From: Candidatus Bathyarchaeota archaeon
GTDB lineage: Archaea > Thermoproteota > Bathyarchaeia > TCS64
DNA: 6,763 nt
Direction: 5' to 3'
Assembly (NCBI GenBank): GCA_030601645.1
Contig: JAUWBQ010000095.1
Span: 1 to 6,763, forward strand
Below are positions 1 through 5,158 of this stretch, in pieces. Below the pieces are notes generated by a model. It was not told the origin of the DNA and ran no database searches. It saw only the letters and a list, made by a program, of their open reading frames with translations. Both the position numbers and the translations under genes were made by a program. Positions within the stretch are counted from its first letter, which is position 1, and the number at the start of each line of letters is the position of its first letter.

Positions 1-1
1 T

Positions 2-886
2 GATAGATTTGATCCCCACATTATCCACAGCCATAACGCCCCCGACTTTCTGACCGTGTCGGCTTTGAAAGCCGTTGACGGCACGCCAGTCATCCATGAC
101 ATTCATGATTCGCTGACAATGAGGAGCACAGGTTACTATGATGGAGACGACGAGGCTGAGGTCAAGGGTTATGCCGTGGATGAGAAGTTTGCTTTAGAAG
201 AGAGCGACGGAAGAATCTATGTCAATGAGATGATCAGGGATTACCTTCATCGACGCTACAGCCTCGACCCAGATTCAGAACTCGTGTTATACAACTATGT
301 TTCGGAGGCGATTATACCTGTGAATATGGGGGAGAGGCTCTCTTCCAGGGATGGAGAGATACACATCGCGTATGCTGGTACTATTACGAGTAAGATTGAG
401 GGGTCCCACTATGATCTTAGGGGGATCTTCAGGGATATAGCGAGACATGGGTTCCACATCCACATCTTTGCATCGAGGGAGGATGATGGCTACCGACTGC
501 TGGCGGATGAGAGCCCATTCATCCATTATCACGGTCATTGGGATCAGAGGGTGCTATTGCAGGAGTTGACGAAGTATGATTTTGGGTGGGCTGGGTTCAA
601 CGATGCTAGGAACAAGGTTCACCTCGACGTAGTGCTTCCGAACAAAGCCTATGAGTATATAGCATGTGGGTTACCTATCCTAACCTTTCCTCACAAGGCC
701 CTCAGCGAGTTCGTCGAGGATCAAGGAGTCGGCTTGGTCGTCGAAGACTTTGATATCAGGGAGAGGCTTGAGAGTGCCCATGCGCTGCACGAGAACGTTT
801 ACAGGAAAAGATATGATTTTACCATTGAGAAGAACATAGATAGCTTGGTTGAGTTCTACCGGGATATGATCAAGCGCAGAGATTGA
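2..886 (+). CDS. Glycosyltransferase, GT-B fold (GT4-like), 5'-partial
   Basis: This is the C-terminal part of a cytoplasmic glycosyltransferase that would move a sugar from a nucleotide-sugar donor to an acceptor such as a surface glycan or lipid. The frame is open from base 2, so the gene starts before the window. The GTG at 56 is internal: the codons before it read DPHIIHSHNAPDFLTVSAL, a typical end of the N-terminal GT-B Rossmann domain. The C-terminal donor domain follows, with a start-of-domain segment GTITSKIEGSHYDLRG near 380-425 and, at about 633-680, LPNKAYEYIACGLPIL, the conserved stretch that includes the donor-site glutamate of GT4-type enzymes. The sugar specificity cannot be read. 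About 12 of the first 40 codons end in T, quite unlike the genes after 2242. No gene partner is visible inside the window. The fold call is fairly sure and the exact family less so. Confidence 0.85.
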   Translation, partial: DRFDPHIIHSHNAPDFLTVSALKAVDGTPVIHDIHDSLTMRSTGYYDGDDEAEVKGYAVDEKFALEESDGRIYVNEMIRDYLHRRYSLDPDSELVLYNYVSEAIIPVNMGERLSSRDGEIHIAYAGTITSKIEGSHYDLRGIFRDIARHGFHIHIFASREDDGYRLLADESPFIHYHGHWDQRVLLQELTKYDFGWAGFNDARNKVHLDVVLPNKAYEYIACGLPILTFPHKALSEFVEDQGVGLVVEDFDIRERLESAHALHENVYRKRYDFTIEKNIDSLVEFYRDMIKRRD

Positions 887-970
887 GGGGCGAGTACGCA
901 TTAAATCTAAGGGGGAGGAATGTAGATTAAGTTTGACCGGGAACTCCTGTGACCCTACATCGCCTTCGTC

Positions 971-995
971 CGGGGGTTGCCCCGCTCACCTTTTT
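971..995 (+). terminator. Possible terminator: GC hairpin then T5
   Basis: CGGGG at 971-975 pairs with CCCCG at 980-984 across a GTTG loop, and a run of five T follows at 991-995. This could end glycosyltransferase transcripts. Archaeal termination depends mainly on the T run, and the same T run also forms part of a box A, so either role or both is possible. Confidence 0.35.
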
Positions 996-998
996 AAG
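991..998 (+). promoter_or_regulatory. Archaeal box A (TTTTTAAG)
   Basis: TTTTTAAG resembles an archaeal TATA box and would place a transcription start near 1018-1024. No clear gene begins there; the next supported start is at 1150, which has its own closer box A. Confidence 0.35.
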
Positions 999-1111
999 CT
1001 ATAGACATCGCAAGTCCTCCCCTGAAAGAGCTTGCGAAGAATCTTGGGAGTGATAAATTGGGTTCGCGCGTAAGAAAAAAGAGGTTCTCCCAGTACCCCT
1101 CCTGAAAGAAG

Positions 1112-1119
1112 CTATAAAC
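1112..1119 (+). promoter_or_regulatory. Box A (CTATAAAC) of the winged-helix gene
   Basis: CTATAAAC is centred about 34 nt before the GTG at 1150. A transcript starting about 26 nt downstream would begin near 1141, giving a very short leader that may cut into the GGAGGG Shine-Dalgarno sequence at 1138-1143. Confidence 0.5.
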
Positions 1120-1149
1120 ACCTGAGACAATGAATATGGAGGGTCATAC

Positions 1150-1350
1150 GTGAACGTAAATTTAACACAACAGGTCATGATATGGCTGTCCGAGGAGCCA
1201 ATGTCCCTGGAAGAGCTGGCCGATAAGACTGGCACCGAGAAGAAGAAGGTTTACAAAATTCTCAGCTCGCTTCATAAGAGTATGCAGATAGCCCACTTCA
1301 GGGACGACGATGGCGTGAGGCGTTACAGACCCGTCGAGGAAACTCGATAG
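1150..1350 (+). CDS. Small winged-helix DNA-binding protein
   Basis: This 66-aa protein looks like a lone winged-helix domain of the kind seen in small archaeal transcription regulators. Residues 5-14 (LTQQVMIWLS) form helix 1. SLEELADKTG (19-28) is the classic first helix and turn of a helix-turn-helix. KKKVYKILSSLHK (31-43) is the recognition helix. MQIAHFRDDDGVRRYRPV (45-62) reads as the two wing strands with a charged hairpin. There is no room for a ligand or dimerisation domain, so it probably acts as a minimal DNA binder, or less likely as an RNA or protein adaptor. The GTG start is chosen because GGAGGG lies 6 nt upstream and no other start is in frame. A hairpin with a T run follows at 1357-1373. 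Target genes are unknown. Confidence 0.75.
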   Translation: MNVNLTQQVMIWLSEEPMSLEELADKTGTEKKKVYKILSSLHKSMQIAHFRDDDGVRRYRPVEETR

Positions 1351-1356
1351 GCTCAG

Positions 1357-1373
1357 GCGAAAACGTTTTTCGC
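1357..1373 (+). terminator. Seven-bp perfect inverted repeat with T5, terminator or operator
   Basis: GCGAAAA (1357-1363) is exactly complementary to TTTTCGC (1367-1373) with a 3-nt loop, beginning 7 nt after the winged-helix stop. The five T on its right arm make it a plausible end of that transcript. Its symmetry would also suit an operator for the winged-helix protein. Confidence 0.45.
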
Positions 1374-1402
1374 ATGCTGACGCTCTAGTGATTGCTCTCA
1401 AC

Positions 1403-1519
1403 ATGGACTTCAATTGCCGTCACACCGGATGTGAACGCGTTTTCGACTCAAAGGTAGGTAGAGCTGTCCACGAACGCTCGGTCCATAGAAGCGCGGTCCC
1501 TGAGGAAAACCGAACATAG
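1403..1519 (+). CDS. Single C2H2 zinc-finger microprotein (38 aa)
   Basis: The frame from ATG 1403 to TAG 1519 encodes 38 residues that are almost wholly one zinc finger. Cys5 and Cys10 (C-x4-C) are followed after twelve residues by His23 and then His28 (H-x4-H). Phe3 sits two residues before the first Cys. Phe14 lies between the Cys and His pairs, and Val18 and Ala21 sit around the finger's hydrophobic core. This spacing and order match the classical DNA- or RNA-binding C2H2 finger. Small single-finger C2H2 proteins are known in archaea, but I cannot name the family. An in-frame GTG at 1388 would add five residues (MIALN). Neither start has a clear Shine-Dalgarno or box A, so it may be co-transcribed with the winged-helix gene 52 nt upstream. 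The role is unknown; nucleic-acid binding is inferred. Confidence 0.7.
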   Translation: MDFNCRHTGCERVFDSKVGRAVHERSVHRSAVPEENRT

Positions 1520-1534
1520 ATGCCTTAAAGGAAA

Positions 1535-1543
1535 TTCTTAAAT
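1535..1543 (+). promoter_or_regulatory. Box A (TTCTTAAAT) of the zinc-ribbon gene
   Basis: TTCTTAAAT is centred about 38 nt before the TTG at 1577. It predicts a start near 1565 and a leader of about 12 nt with no Shine-Dalgarno sequence. Confidence 0.45.
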
Positions 1544-1576
1544 TGAGCCCTATTCGCTGCTATACAAGATCGACTT

Positions 1577-1771
1577 TTGCCCCTGAGAGTTGTGTGCTCG
1601 GAGTGCGGTTTCTCGCTGTACGAGGGTGGGATCCTCAAGTCCCCTTCAGACATCACGAAAAGTTACGACGGTAGATGCCCGAAATGTGGACGTAAGCTGA
1701 GCTCCTCAGCAGAGGGGTTAAGCATCTACCCTTTCAGAGAAGATAACAAGTCAGAGAGAAAAGATACCTAA
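1577..1771 (+). CDS. Small zinc-ribbon protein (64 aa)
   Basis: The protein carries two cysteine knuckles, Cys7-x2-Cys10 (VCSECG) and Cys34-x2-Cys37 (CPKCGRK), separated by 23 residues that include YEGG and a KSYDGR turn. This is a complete four-cysteine zinc ribbon with a short charged tail (residues 54-64). The PLRVVCSECG opening with YDGRCPKCGRKLS reminds me of small conserved proteins in Thermoproteota genomes, whose job is unknown; they are presumed to bind nucleic acid or act as adaptors. The start is TTG at 1577, close behind a box A. The only other in-frame choice is the GTG at 1592, which would begin just one residue before the first Cys, so TTG is preferred. A T5 run at 1788-1792 could end the transcript. 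Confidence 0.72.
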   Translation: MPLRVVCSECGFSLYEGGILKSPSDITKSYDGRCPKCGRKLSSSAEGLSIYPFREDNKSERKDT

Positions 1772-1786
1772 GCGCGCGTGCGGATG

Positions 1787-1794
1787 CTTTTTAC
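1787..1794 (+). promoter_or_regulatory. T-rich box A (CTTTTTAC), also possible terminator
   Basis: CTTTTTAC lies 16 nt after the zinc-ribbon stop. As a box A it would start transcription near 1816, about 20 nt before the ATG of the four-cysteine gene. Its T run could also end the upstream transcript. Confidence 0.35.
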
Positions 1795-1835
1795 ATTCTC
1801 AAGAGGGTGGAGTATGCAATCAGGACGATGTTGTG

Positions 1836-1964
1836 ATGAGCCAAAAGTGCCCCATACTTACCAACTATTACACCGATAAAAATGCCAAGTGCGTCAGATA
1901 CTTCGTCTGCAACATGCAGGAGAGGAATAAGGACTCTCGATGCCCGGCGAAAGGGCAGAGATGA
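1836..1964 (+). CDS. Four-cysteine microprotein upstream of eL33 (42 aa)
   Basis: ATG 1836 to TGA 1964 encodes 42 residues with cysteines at 5, 19, 25 and 36 (C-x13-C-x5-C-x10-C), a spacing that could hold one metal ion but does not match a zinc knuckle I recognise. The middle is rich in aromatic and basic residues (NYYTDKNAKCVRYFVC) and the end is basic (CPAKGQR). A GTG codon directly before the ATG is an alternative start. A competing frame from ATG 1814 has a better Shine-Dalgarno but gives only 21 residues. The stop lies 4 nt before one candidate eL33 start and 19 nt before the other, so the two genes are probably co-transcribed and may be translationally coupled. The protein-like composition and cysteine pattern support a real gene. 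Function is unknown. Confidence 0.5.
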   Translation: MSQKCPILTNYYTDKNAKCVRYFVCNMQERNKDSRCPAKGQR

Positions 1965-1983
1965 AGTAATGGAGATATGGAAA

Positions 1984-2241
1984 ATGAGAGAGGGTCTGAT
2001 TCTGAATTACCGGATTGGCGGGAAAACCCAGTATCCGAAGCAGTGCCTGATAAAGGTCGTGGGCGCAGAGCCGTCGGATGCAAGTCGGATGATCGGATTA
2101 AAGGTGTGTTGGCCCGTCGACGAGCCCAAGATCTACGGCAAGATCGTTGATGTTCACGGCAGAAAGGGTGTGCTCAGAGTCAGGTTCAACAGGGGTGTGC
2201 CCGGTCAAGCACTAGGCAGCCGTGTCAAGATATTTGAGTGA
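1984..2241 (+). CDS. rpl35ae: Ribosomal protein eL33 (L35Ae)
   Basis: This is the archaeal/eukaryotic large-subunit ribosomal protein eL33, absent from bacteria. The 85 residues match the family through its small beta barrel: ILNYRIGGKTQYPKQ at the start, IGLKVCWPV in the middle, and the signature KIYGKIVDVHGRKGVLRVRFNRGVPGQALGSRVKIF to the end, of which HGxKGxxRVRFxxGxPGQALG is the family hallmark. The start at ATG 1984 is preferred because GGAGAT lies 7 nt upstream and the length agrees with archaeal homologues (about 85-90 aa). ATG 1969 is in frame and would add MEIWK. It follows the four-cysteine gene closely, so the two probably form an operon. Codons ending in T are common here (11 of about the first 60), which makes it a good marker of the host's own codon use next to the skewed block that starts at 2242. 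Confidence 0.93.
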   Translation: MREGLILNYRIGGKTQYPKQCLIKVVGAEPSDASRMIGLKVCWPVDEPKIYGKIVDVHGRKGVLRVRFNRGVPGQALGSRVKIFE

Positions 2242-2423
2242 AGCTTCGTTTCTCATAGGAGCGCTCACCAATAACACAACACACATCATACACTATAGAC
2301 CAAGACACCAAACACCAGCACAAAACCCAAGCCCCCACCCAAACCAAATAGACGAATAACCAACCAACCGTGAAAAACACCCCAACCCAGCCACAAAACC
2401 GAGACCAAAAAACACACCCCCAA

Positions 2424-2515
2424 AAAAGGGGAGGGGGGGTCACACATCCGCCCGTAAAAACCCCACCAAACCATAAAAGGAACCTGACAATCCCTACTCC
2501 CCGATCCGATTCCAG
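2424..2515 (+). repeat. Diverged direct repeat, copy A
   Basis: Copy A begins with G4-A-G7 (2428-2439) followed by TCACACAT. Shared landmarks with copy B are GTAAAAACCCC (compare GTGAAAACACC), AAGGAAC at 2478 and CCCCGATCCGATTCCA at 2499. Most landmarks are offset by about 159 nt from copy B, and by 154 nt near the end, so there are small indels. Identity looks like about 70 percent by eye. Confidence 0.6.
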
Positions 2516-2579
2516 TCAAAAACCCAGGCAAACTCAAGAAAAACACAGACCAAGACAAAACACACAACACAGCCCAATA

Positions 2580-2671
2580 TATAGGGGGGAGGGGGGGGTC
2601 ATACGTCGGAACGTGAAAACACCGCCATACAGAGAAAGGAACCCGAAAACGACCCCGATTCGACCCCATTC
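2580..2671 (+). repeat. Diverged direct repeat, copy B
   Basis: Copy B begins with G6-A-G8 (2584-2598) followed by TCATACGT. It shares AAGGAAC at 2637 and CCCCGATTCGACCCCA at 2653 with copy A. It is preceded by AATATATA, where copy A has a run of A. It ends 10 nt before the GGAG that serves the ATG at 2690. Confidence 0.6.
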
Positions 2672-2863
2672 ATACCAAAAGGAGCACTAATGCATACCAA
2701 AAACCACCATCATAAGCTACCGCTCACAACCCACCCCCCACGACAGGACCAAAACCACAAACAACACGCCACCAAAACCCCCAAGACCCAGCCACCGACG
2801 CAAGACACCCCCCCAACAGGAAGACTTTTCGCCACCTCAGACACGAATAAAGACAGAACCCAC

Positions 2864-3874
2864 ATGACAAAACTCACCAAAAAACAGGAAGAAAGAGCCA
2901 CCAGGATCCACCGGGAAGCCCTGGTCGTGGACACCCACTGCGACACCCTCATGAAACTCATGCCCCAGCCCAGGGGCTCACCCCCCGCCAGACGCCTCGG
3001 CGAACGATCCGACACGGGCCACATAGACCTCCCCAGACTCCAGGAAGGAGGCGTCGACTGCCAGACATTCGCCATATACACGGGAAAAAGAGAGAACCAG
3101 CCGGACGCCACCCTCACAGCCCTCCAGATGACCGACGTATACAACAGGGAATGCGAGGCCAACTACGGCATCACCCCCGCCCACAGCCACCGAGAGATCC
3201 TGGAAGCCCACAAAGCCGGAAAAGTCGCCGCCCTCCTCTCCATAGAGGGCGCAGAACCCCTCCAGGGAGACCTCGGCGCCCTCAGGATATTCCACAGGCT
3301 GGGGGTGAGGATGCTGAGCCTCACCTGGAACTGGCGCACCCCCTTCGCAGACGGCCTCAACGCAGACAGAACCGGGGGAAAACTAACCGACCTCGGAGTA
3401 CAAGCCATACAAGAGATGGACCGCCTGGGCATCGTCCTCGACGTCTCCCACATCAGCGACAGCTGCTACTGGGACATCGCCGACCAGAAGAAAGGCCCCT
3501 ACATAGCATCCCACTCCAACTGCAGGGACATCTGCGACCACCCCAGAAACCTCACGGACGACATGATCAAAGCCCTCGCAGACCACGGAGGAGTCATGGG
3601 AATGAACTTCGCCCCCGCATTCGTCGACAAGGAGAACGCCACGCTGGAGACGCTCGTCGACCACATCGACCACATCACCGAACTAGTCGGACCAGACCAC
3701 GTAGGCCTGGGCTCAGACTTCGACGGAATCGGCTCGACGCCCACCGGCCTCGAAGAAGCCACCAAGATGCCCAACATCACCCGGGAACTCGTCAAGAGAG
3801 AATACGCAGACGACGACATCCTAAGGATCCTGGGAGGAAACCACCTCAGAATCTTCAAGGAGATAATACCCTAG
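2864..3874 (+). CDS. Dipeptidase, peptidase M19 (renal/membrane dipeptidase) family
   Basis: This 336-aa zinc metallopeptidase would split dipeptides, in this family often with broad specificity including D-residue dipeptides. All metal ligands of the M19 TIM barrel are present: His25 and Asp27 (VVDTHCDTL), the bridging Glu128 (LSIEGAE), His196 (LDVSHIS) and His217 (ASHSNCR), plus Asp285 in GLGSDFDG. No signal peptide or lipid anchor is visible, so it is probably cytoplasmic. ATG 2864 is where the family begins (KKQEERATRIHREALVVD), though it has neither a clear Shine-Dalgarno nor a box A at leaderless spacing. ATG 2690, in frame with GGAG 5 nt upstream, would add 58 residues rich in H, T, P, Q and K. 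I found no codon ending in T in all 336, very unlike eL33 just upstream. Identity is secure; the start is not. Confidence 0.93.
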   Translation: MTKLTKKQEERATRIHREALVVDTHCDTLMKLMPQPRGSPPARRLGERSDTGHIDLPRLQEGGVDCQTFAIYTGKRENQPDATLTALQMTDVYNRECEANYGITPAHSHREILEAHKAGKVAALLSIEGAEPLQGDLGALRIFHRLGVRMLSLTWNWRTPFADGLNADRTGGKLTDLGVQAIQEMDRLGIVLDVSHISDSCYWDIADQKKGPYIASHSNCRDICDHPRNLTDDMIKALADHGGVMGMNFAPAFVDKENATLETLVDHIDHITELVGPDHVGLGSDFDGIGSTPTGLEEATKMPNITRELVKREYADDDILRILGGNHLRIFKEIIP

Positions 3875-4035
3875 ACCCCCCGCCTCCCCCACGAAATCCA
3901 CCCTAAACGACGCGCACACACCCACAGGCGGCCACCACGAGACGAAAAGCGGAAACCCGAGCCACGCCACACCACGAAAACGCCCGCATACCCTTAAATC
4001 GGAACCCCCGCAACCATCCTCAGAAGGAGCCGAAC
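3875..4035 (+). promoter_or_regulatory. A+C-rich spacer with box A (3993-4000) and Shine-Dalgarno (4025-4029)
   Basis: The spacer keeps the A+C skew of the block. CTTAAATC at 3993-4000 is a good box A predicting a start near 4020-4022. AGGAG at 4025-4029 then sits 6 nt before an ATA codon at 4036. Promoter, ribosome site and open frame line up on that ATA. Confidence 0.6.
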
Positions 4036-4509
4036 ATACCCACTGCCGGAAAAGCATTCGCCGAGATCGAGGAAAGCACATACCTCATAGTAGTAGGCAA
4101 GAAGGCCATAGCCAACAGGCTCGCCAACCCCCTCAGCGAGATCGCCTTCGGCGAGATAGGGGTCATCGTCGAGGCCAGGATCCTCCCCGACACCCTCAAG
4201 GAATTCCACCTCAACAACCCCGAGAACACCCGGGTCATATTCTTCGAGAACATGGACATCCCCAACATCAACAAGCTCAGCCTCTACGGCCCGGACATCG
4301 TCAGCACAAGCCTATTCGAGGAGTACACCGCCCGGGGAGACCCGTGGTACGTCCTCAAGAAATCCAAGAAGCACGGCCACACCGTGGGCCTCGTAAGGGA
4401 CGGCTCCGTGACCCTGTTCAACAGCGTCGACCAGGGACAATACCTCCAATACGTCAAGGAGGAGATACTGCCCATGACCCAGCCCCCGAGGGCCAGAACC
4501 GGCCAATGA
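4036..4509 (+). CDS. Unrecognised 157-aa protein with apparent ATA start
   Basis: I do not recognise the family. The frame is open and protein-like from 4036 to the TGA at 4507-4509, but its first ATG, GTG or TTG is at 4252, midway through. Translation before 4252 is clearly coding: AFAEIEESTYLIVVGKKAIA, then IAFGEIGVIVEARILPDTL, with the same codon style and only one T-ending codon (the third) in the whole gene. The ATA at 4036 follows AGGAG by 6 nt and a box A by about 40 nt, so it is the best start; a mutated or miscalled ATG is the alternative. The N-terminal half alternates hydrophobic strands with Gly and Glu, suggesting a beta-rich domain. The second half has SLYGPDIVSTSLFEEYTARG and an alpha/beta tail (WYVLKKSKKHGHTVGLVRDG) ending in a Pro-rich, disordered tip. 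There is no membrane segment or catalytic motif. TusA follows 49 nt on. Confidence 0.65.
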   Translation: MPTAGKAFAEIEESTYLIVVGKKAIANRLANPLSEIAFGEIGVIVEARILPDTLKEFHLNNPENTRVIFFENMDIPNINKLSLYGPDIVSTSLFEEYTARGDPWYVLKKSKKHGHTVGLVRDGSVTLFNSVDQGQYLQYVKEEILPMTQPPRARTGQ

Positions 4510-4527
4510 GGCCACCGTCAAGAGAAC

Positions 4528-4537
4528 GAAATATATT
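4528..4537 (+). promoter_or_regulatory. Box A (GAAATATATT) of the TusA-like gene
   Basis: The core AAATATATT is centred near 4533, 25-26 nt before the GTG at 4559. That is the spacing expected for a leaderless transcript starting at the GTG itself; no Shine-Dalgarno precedes it. Confidence 0.65.
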
Positions 4538-4558
4538 CCCCCCTTCAGACACCCAGAC

Positions 4559-4804
4559 GTGAGGATGACGCCCATAAACCCCGACAAGACCCTGGACTGC
4601 ACGGGCCTCTACTGCCCCGAACCCGTCTTCCGAACCCGCCTGGGCCTCGACGAACTCGAAGTAGGCCAGACTCTAAAAGTCACCGCAGACGACCCAGCGG
4701 CCGAAGAGGACATCAAACGCCTGGTGAAAAGGCTGGGCCACGAGATACTCAGCCTCGAATCCGACGGAGACGAAGTGGAGTTCGTCATAAGAAAGGCAAA
4801 GTAG
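4559..4804 (+). CDS. TusA/SirA-family sulfur carrier protein
   Basis: This 81-aa protein has the TusA fold: LDCTGLYCPEPVFRTR at residues 12-27 carries the CPxP motif, with Cys19 as the residue that would hold the persulfide. It continues with the usual helix, strand and second helix (LKVTADDPAAEEDIKRLVKR) and a final strand (VEFVIRK). TusA-like proteins pass sulfur in tRNA thiolation, cofactor synthesis or dissimilatory sulfur pathways; which applies here cannot be told, as no DsrE, Hdr or thiouridylase gene is in view. Cys14, five residues before the active Cys, is a second thiol. The GTG at 4559 fits a leaderless promoter; ATG 4565 is the alternative and would drop two residues. The gene keeps the block's codon style, with one T-ending codon (ACT). 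Confidence 0.9.
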   Translation: MRMTPINPDKTLDCTGLYCPEPVFRTRLGLDELEVGQTLKVTADDPAAEEDIKRLVKRLGHEILSLESDGDEVEFVIRKAK

Positions 4805-5130
4805 ACCCACACGTCTCCAAAAGCGCGCGCCATGTCGGAGTAACACCCGCCCACGCCGATTAGGGACATCGGCAATACTTCTTTTAAAATACTATTTCGT
4901 TCACCGATACTACCAGCAAGCCAACGGGCCTCATCGATCAAACGCTCCGCCTGTTCGACTAAATGGAAGAAGCCTGAAGGGTTTACTAAAGCATGGCACG
5001 AAGCTCATCATCAACACCACACCCGATCTAACGCTTCGACTGAAGAATCGAAAATGAGAAGAATAATATACCATTAACCATTTTTTAGGATGATGAAGGG
5101 GCAGGGCAACACTATGCTGTCTTTGATCCC

Positions 5131-5138
5131 CATAAAAG
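5131..5138 (+). promoter_or_regulatory. Possible box A (CATAAAAG) of the receiver gene
   Basis: CATAAAAG would start transcription near 5161 and give a leader of about 39 nt. The ATATACC at 5066-5072 is a second candidate with a leader of about 105 nt, which would include the CATCAG/CTGATG repeats. Confidence 0.35.
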
Positions 5139-5158
5139 TTCATCAGCAACACACCAGC

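Larger units (their letters stand above)
887..1149. other. Intergenic spacer with two box A motifs
   Basis: This 263-nt gap between the glycosyltransferase and the winged-helix gene has no convincing gene. It holds a GC hairpin (971-984), a T-rich box A (991-998) and a second box A (1112-1119). The nine bases CCTGAAAGA occur at both 1021 and 1101, and AAGCTATA(G/A)AC occurs at 997 and 1109. TTGGGAG (1044-1050) can pair with CTCCCAG (1087-1093), one pair being G-U. A 15-codon basic frame opens with TTG at 1058 behind an SD-like GGGAGTGAT. The first box A suggests a short transcript here, but its nature is unknown. Confidence 0.5.
2242..2863. other. Gene-poor A+C-rich stretch with G-tract repeats
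   Basis: These 620 nt between eL33 and the conserved part of the M19 peptidase have almost no G or T on the + strand apart from two G tracts; at 2281-2340 I count 26 A, 26 C, 4 G and 4 T. It contains the two diverged repeat copies described separately and a box A-like AATATATA at 2576-2583. From 2690 it holds an in-frame low-complexity extension of the peptidase gene. Long frames on both strands here look like composition artefacts, because stop codons are rare in such sequence. Confidence 0.7.

Noticed and set aside
1058..1070. tRNA T-loop-like GGGTTCGCGCG
   Set aside because: It lacks the TTCRANT T-loop, and no acceptor, D or anticodon stems can be folded around it.
1050..1105. Possible C/D-box small RNA (GTGATAA ... 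CTGA)
   Set aside because: Box C has a mismatch, there is no proper D'/C' pair, and the flanks do not form an adjoining terminal stem.
1814..1879. 21-codon frame from ATG 1814 with a good Shine-Dalgarno
   Set aside because: Very short, out of frame with the cysteine-rich protein, and the predicted transcript start near 1816 would lie after it.
1882..1968. Longer N-terminus for eL33 from ATG 1882
   Set aside because: It overlaps the four-cysteine frame, has no family similarity and would make eL33 far too long.
2242..2300. Skew switch as a replication origin
   Set aside because: No Cdc6/Orc1 gene, no origin-box-like repeats and no long AT-rich unwinding region are visible; the skew alone is not enough.
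2286..2669. Minus-strand frame of 127 aa, very hydrophobic
   Set aside because: The hydrophobic run of W, F, V and L is what G+T-rich DNA gives when translated; there is no ribosome site or domain and it spans the repeats.
2370..2690. Plus-strand frame of 106 aa, rich in P, T, K, Q
   Set aside because: A low-complexity product of A+C-rich DNA with few stops; the in-frame repetition only mirrors the DNA repeat.
3151..3906. Plus-strand 251-aa frame, rich in R, P and H
   Set aside because: A shadow of the M19 peptidase in another frame; the true frame has all catalytic residues.
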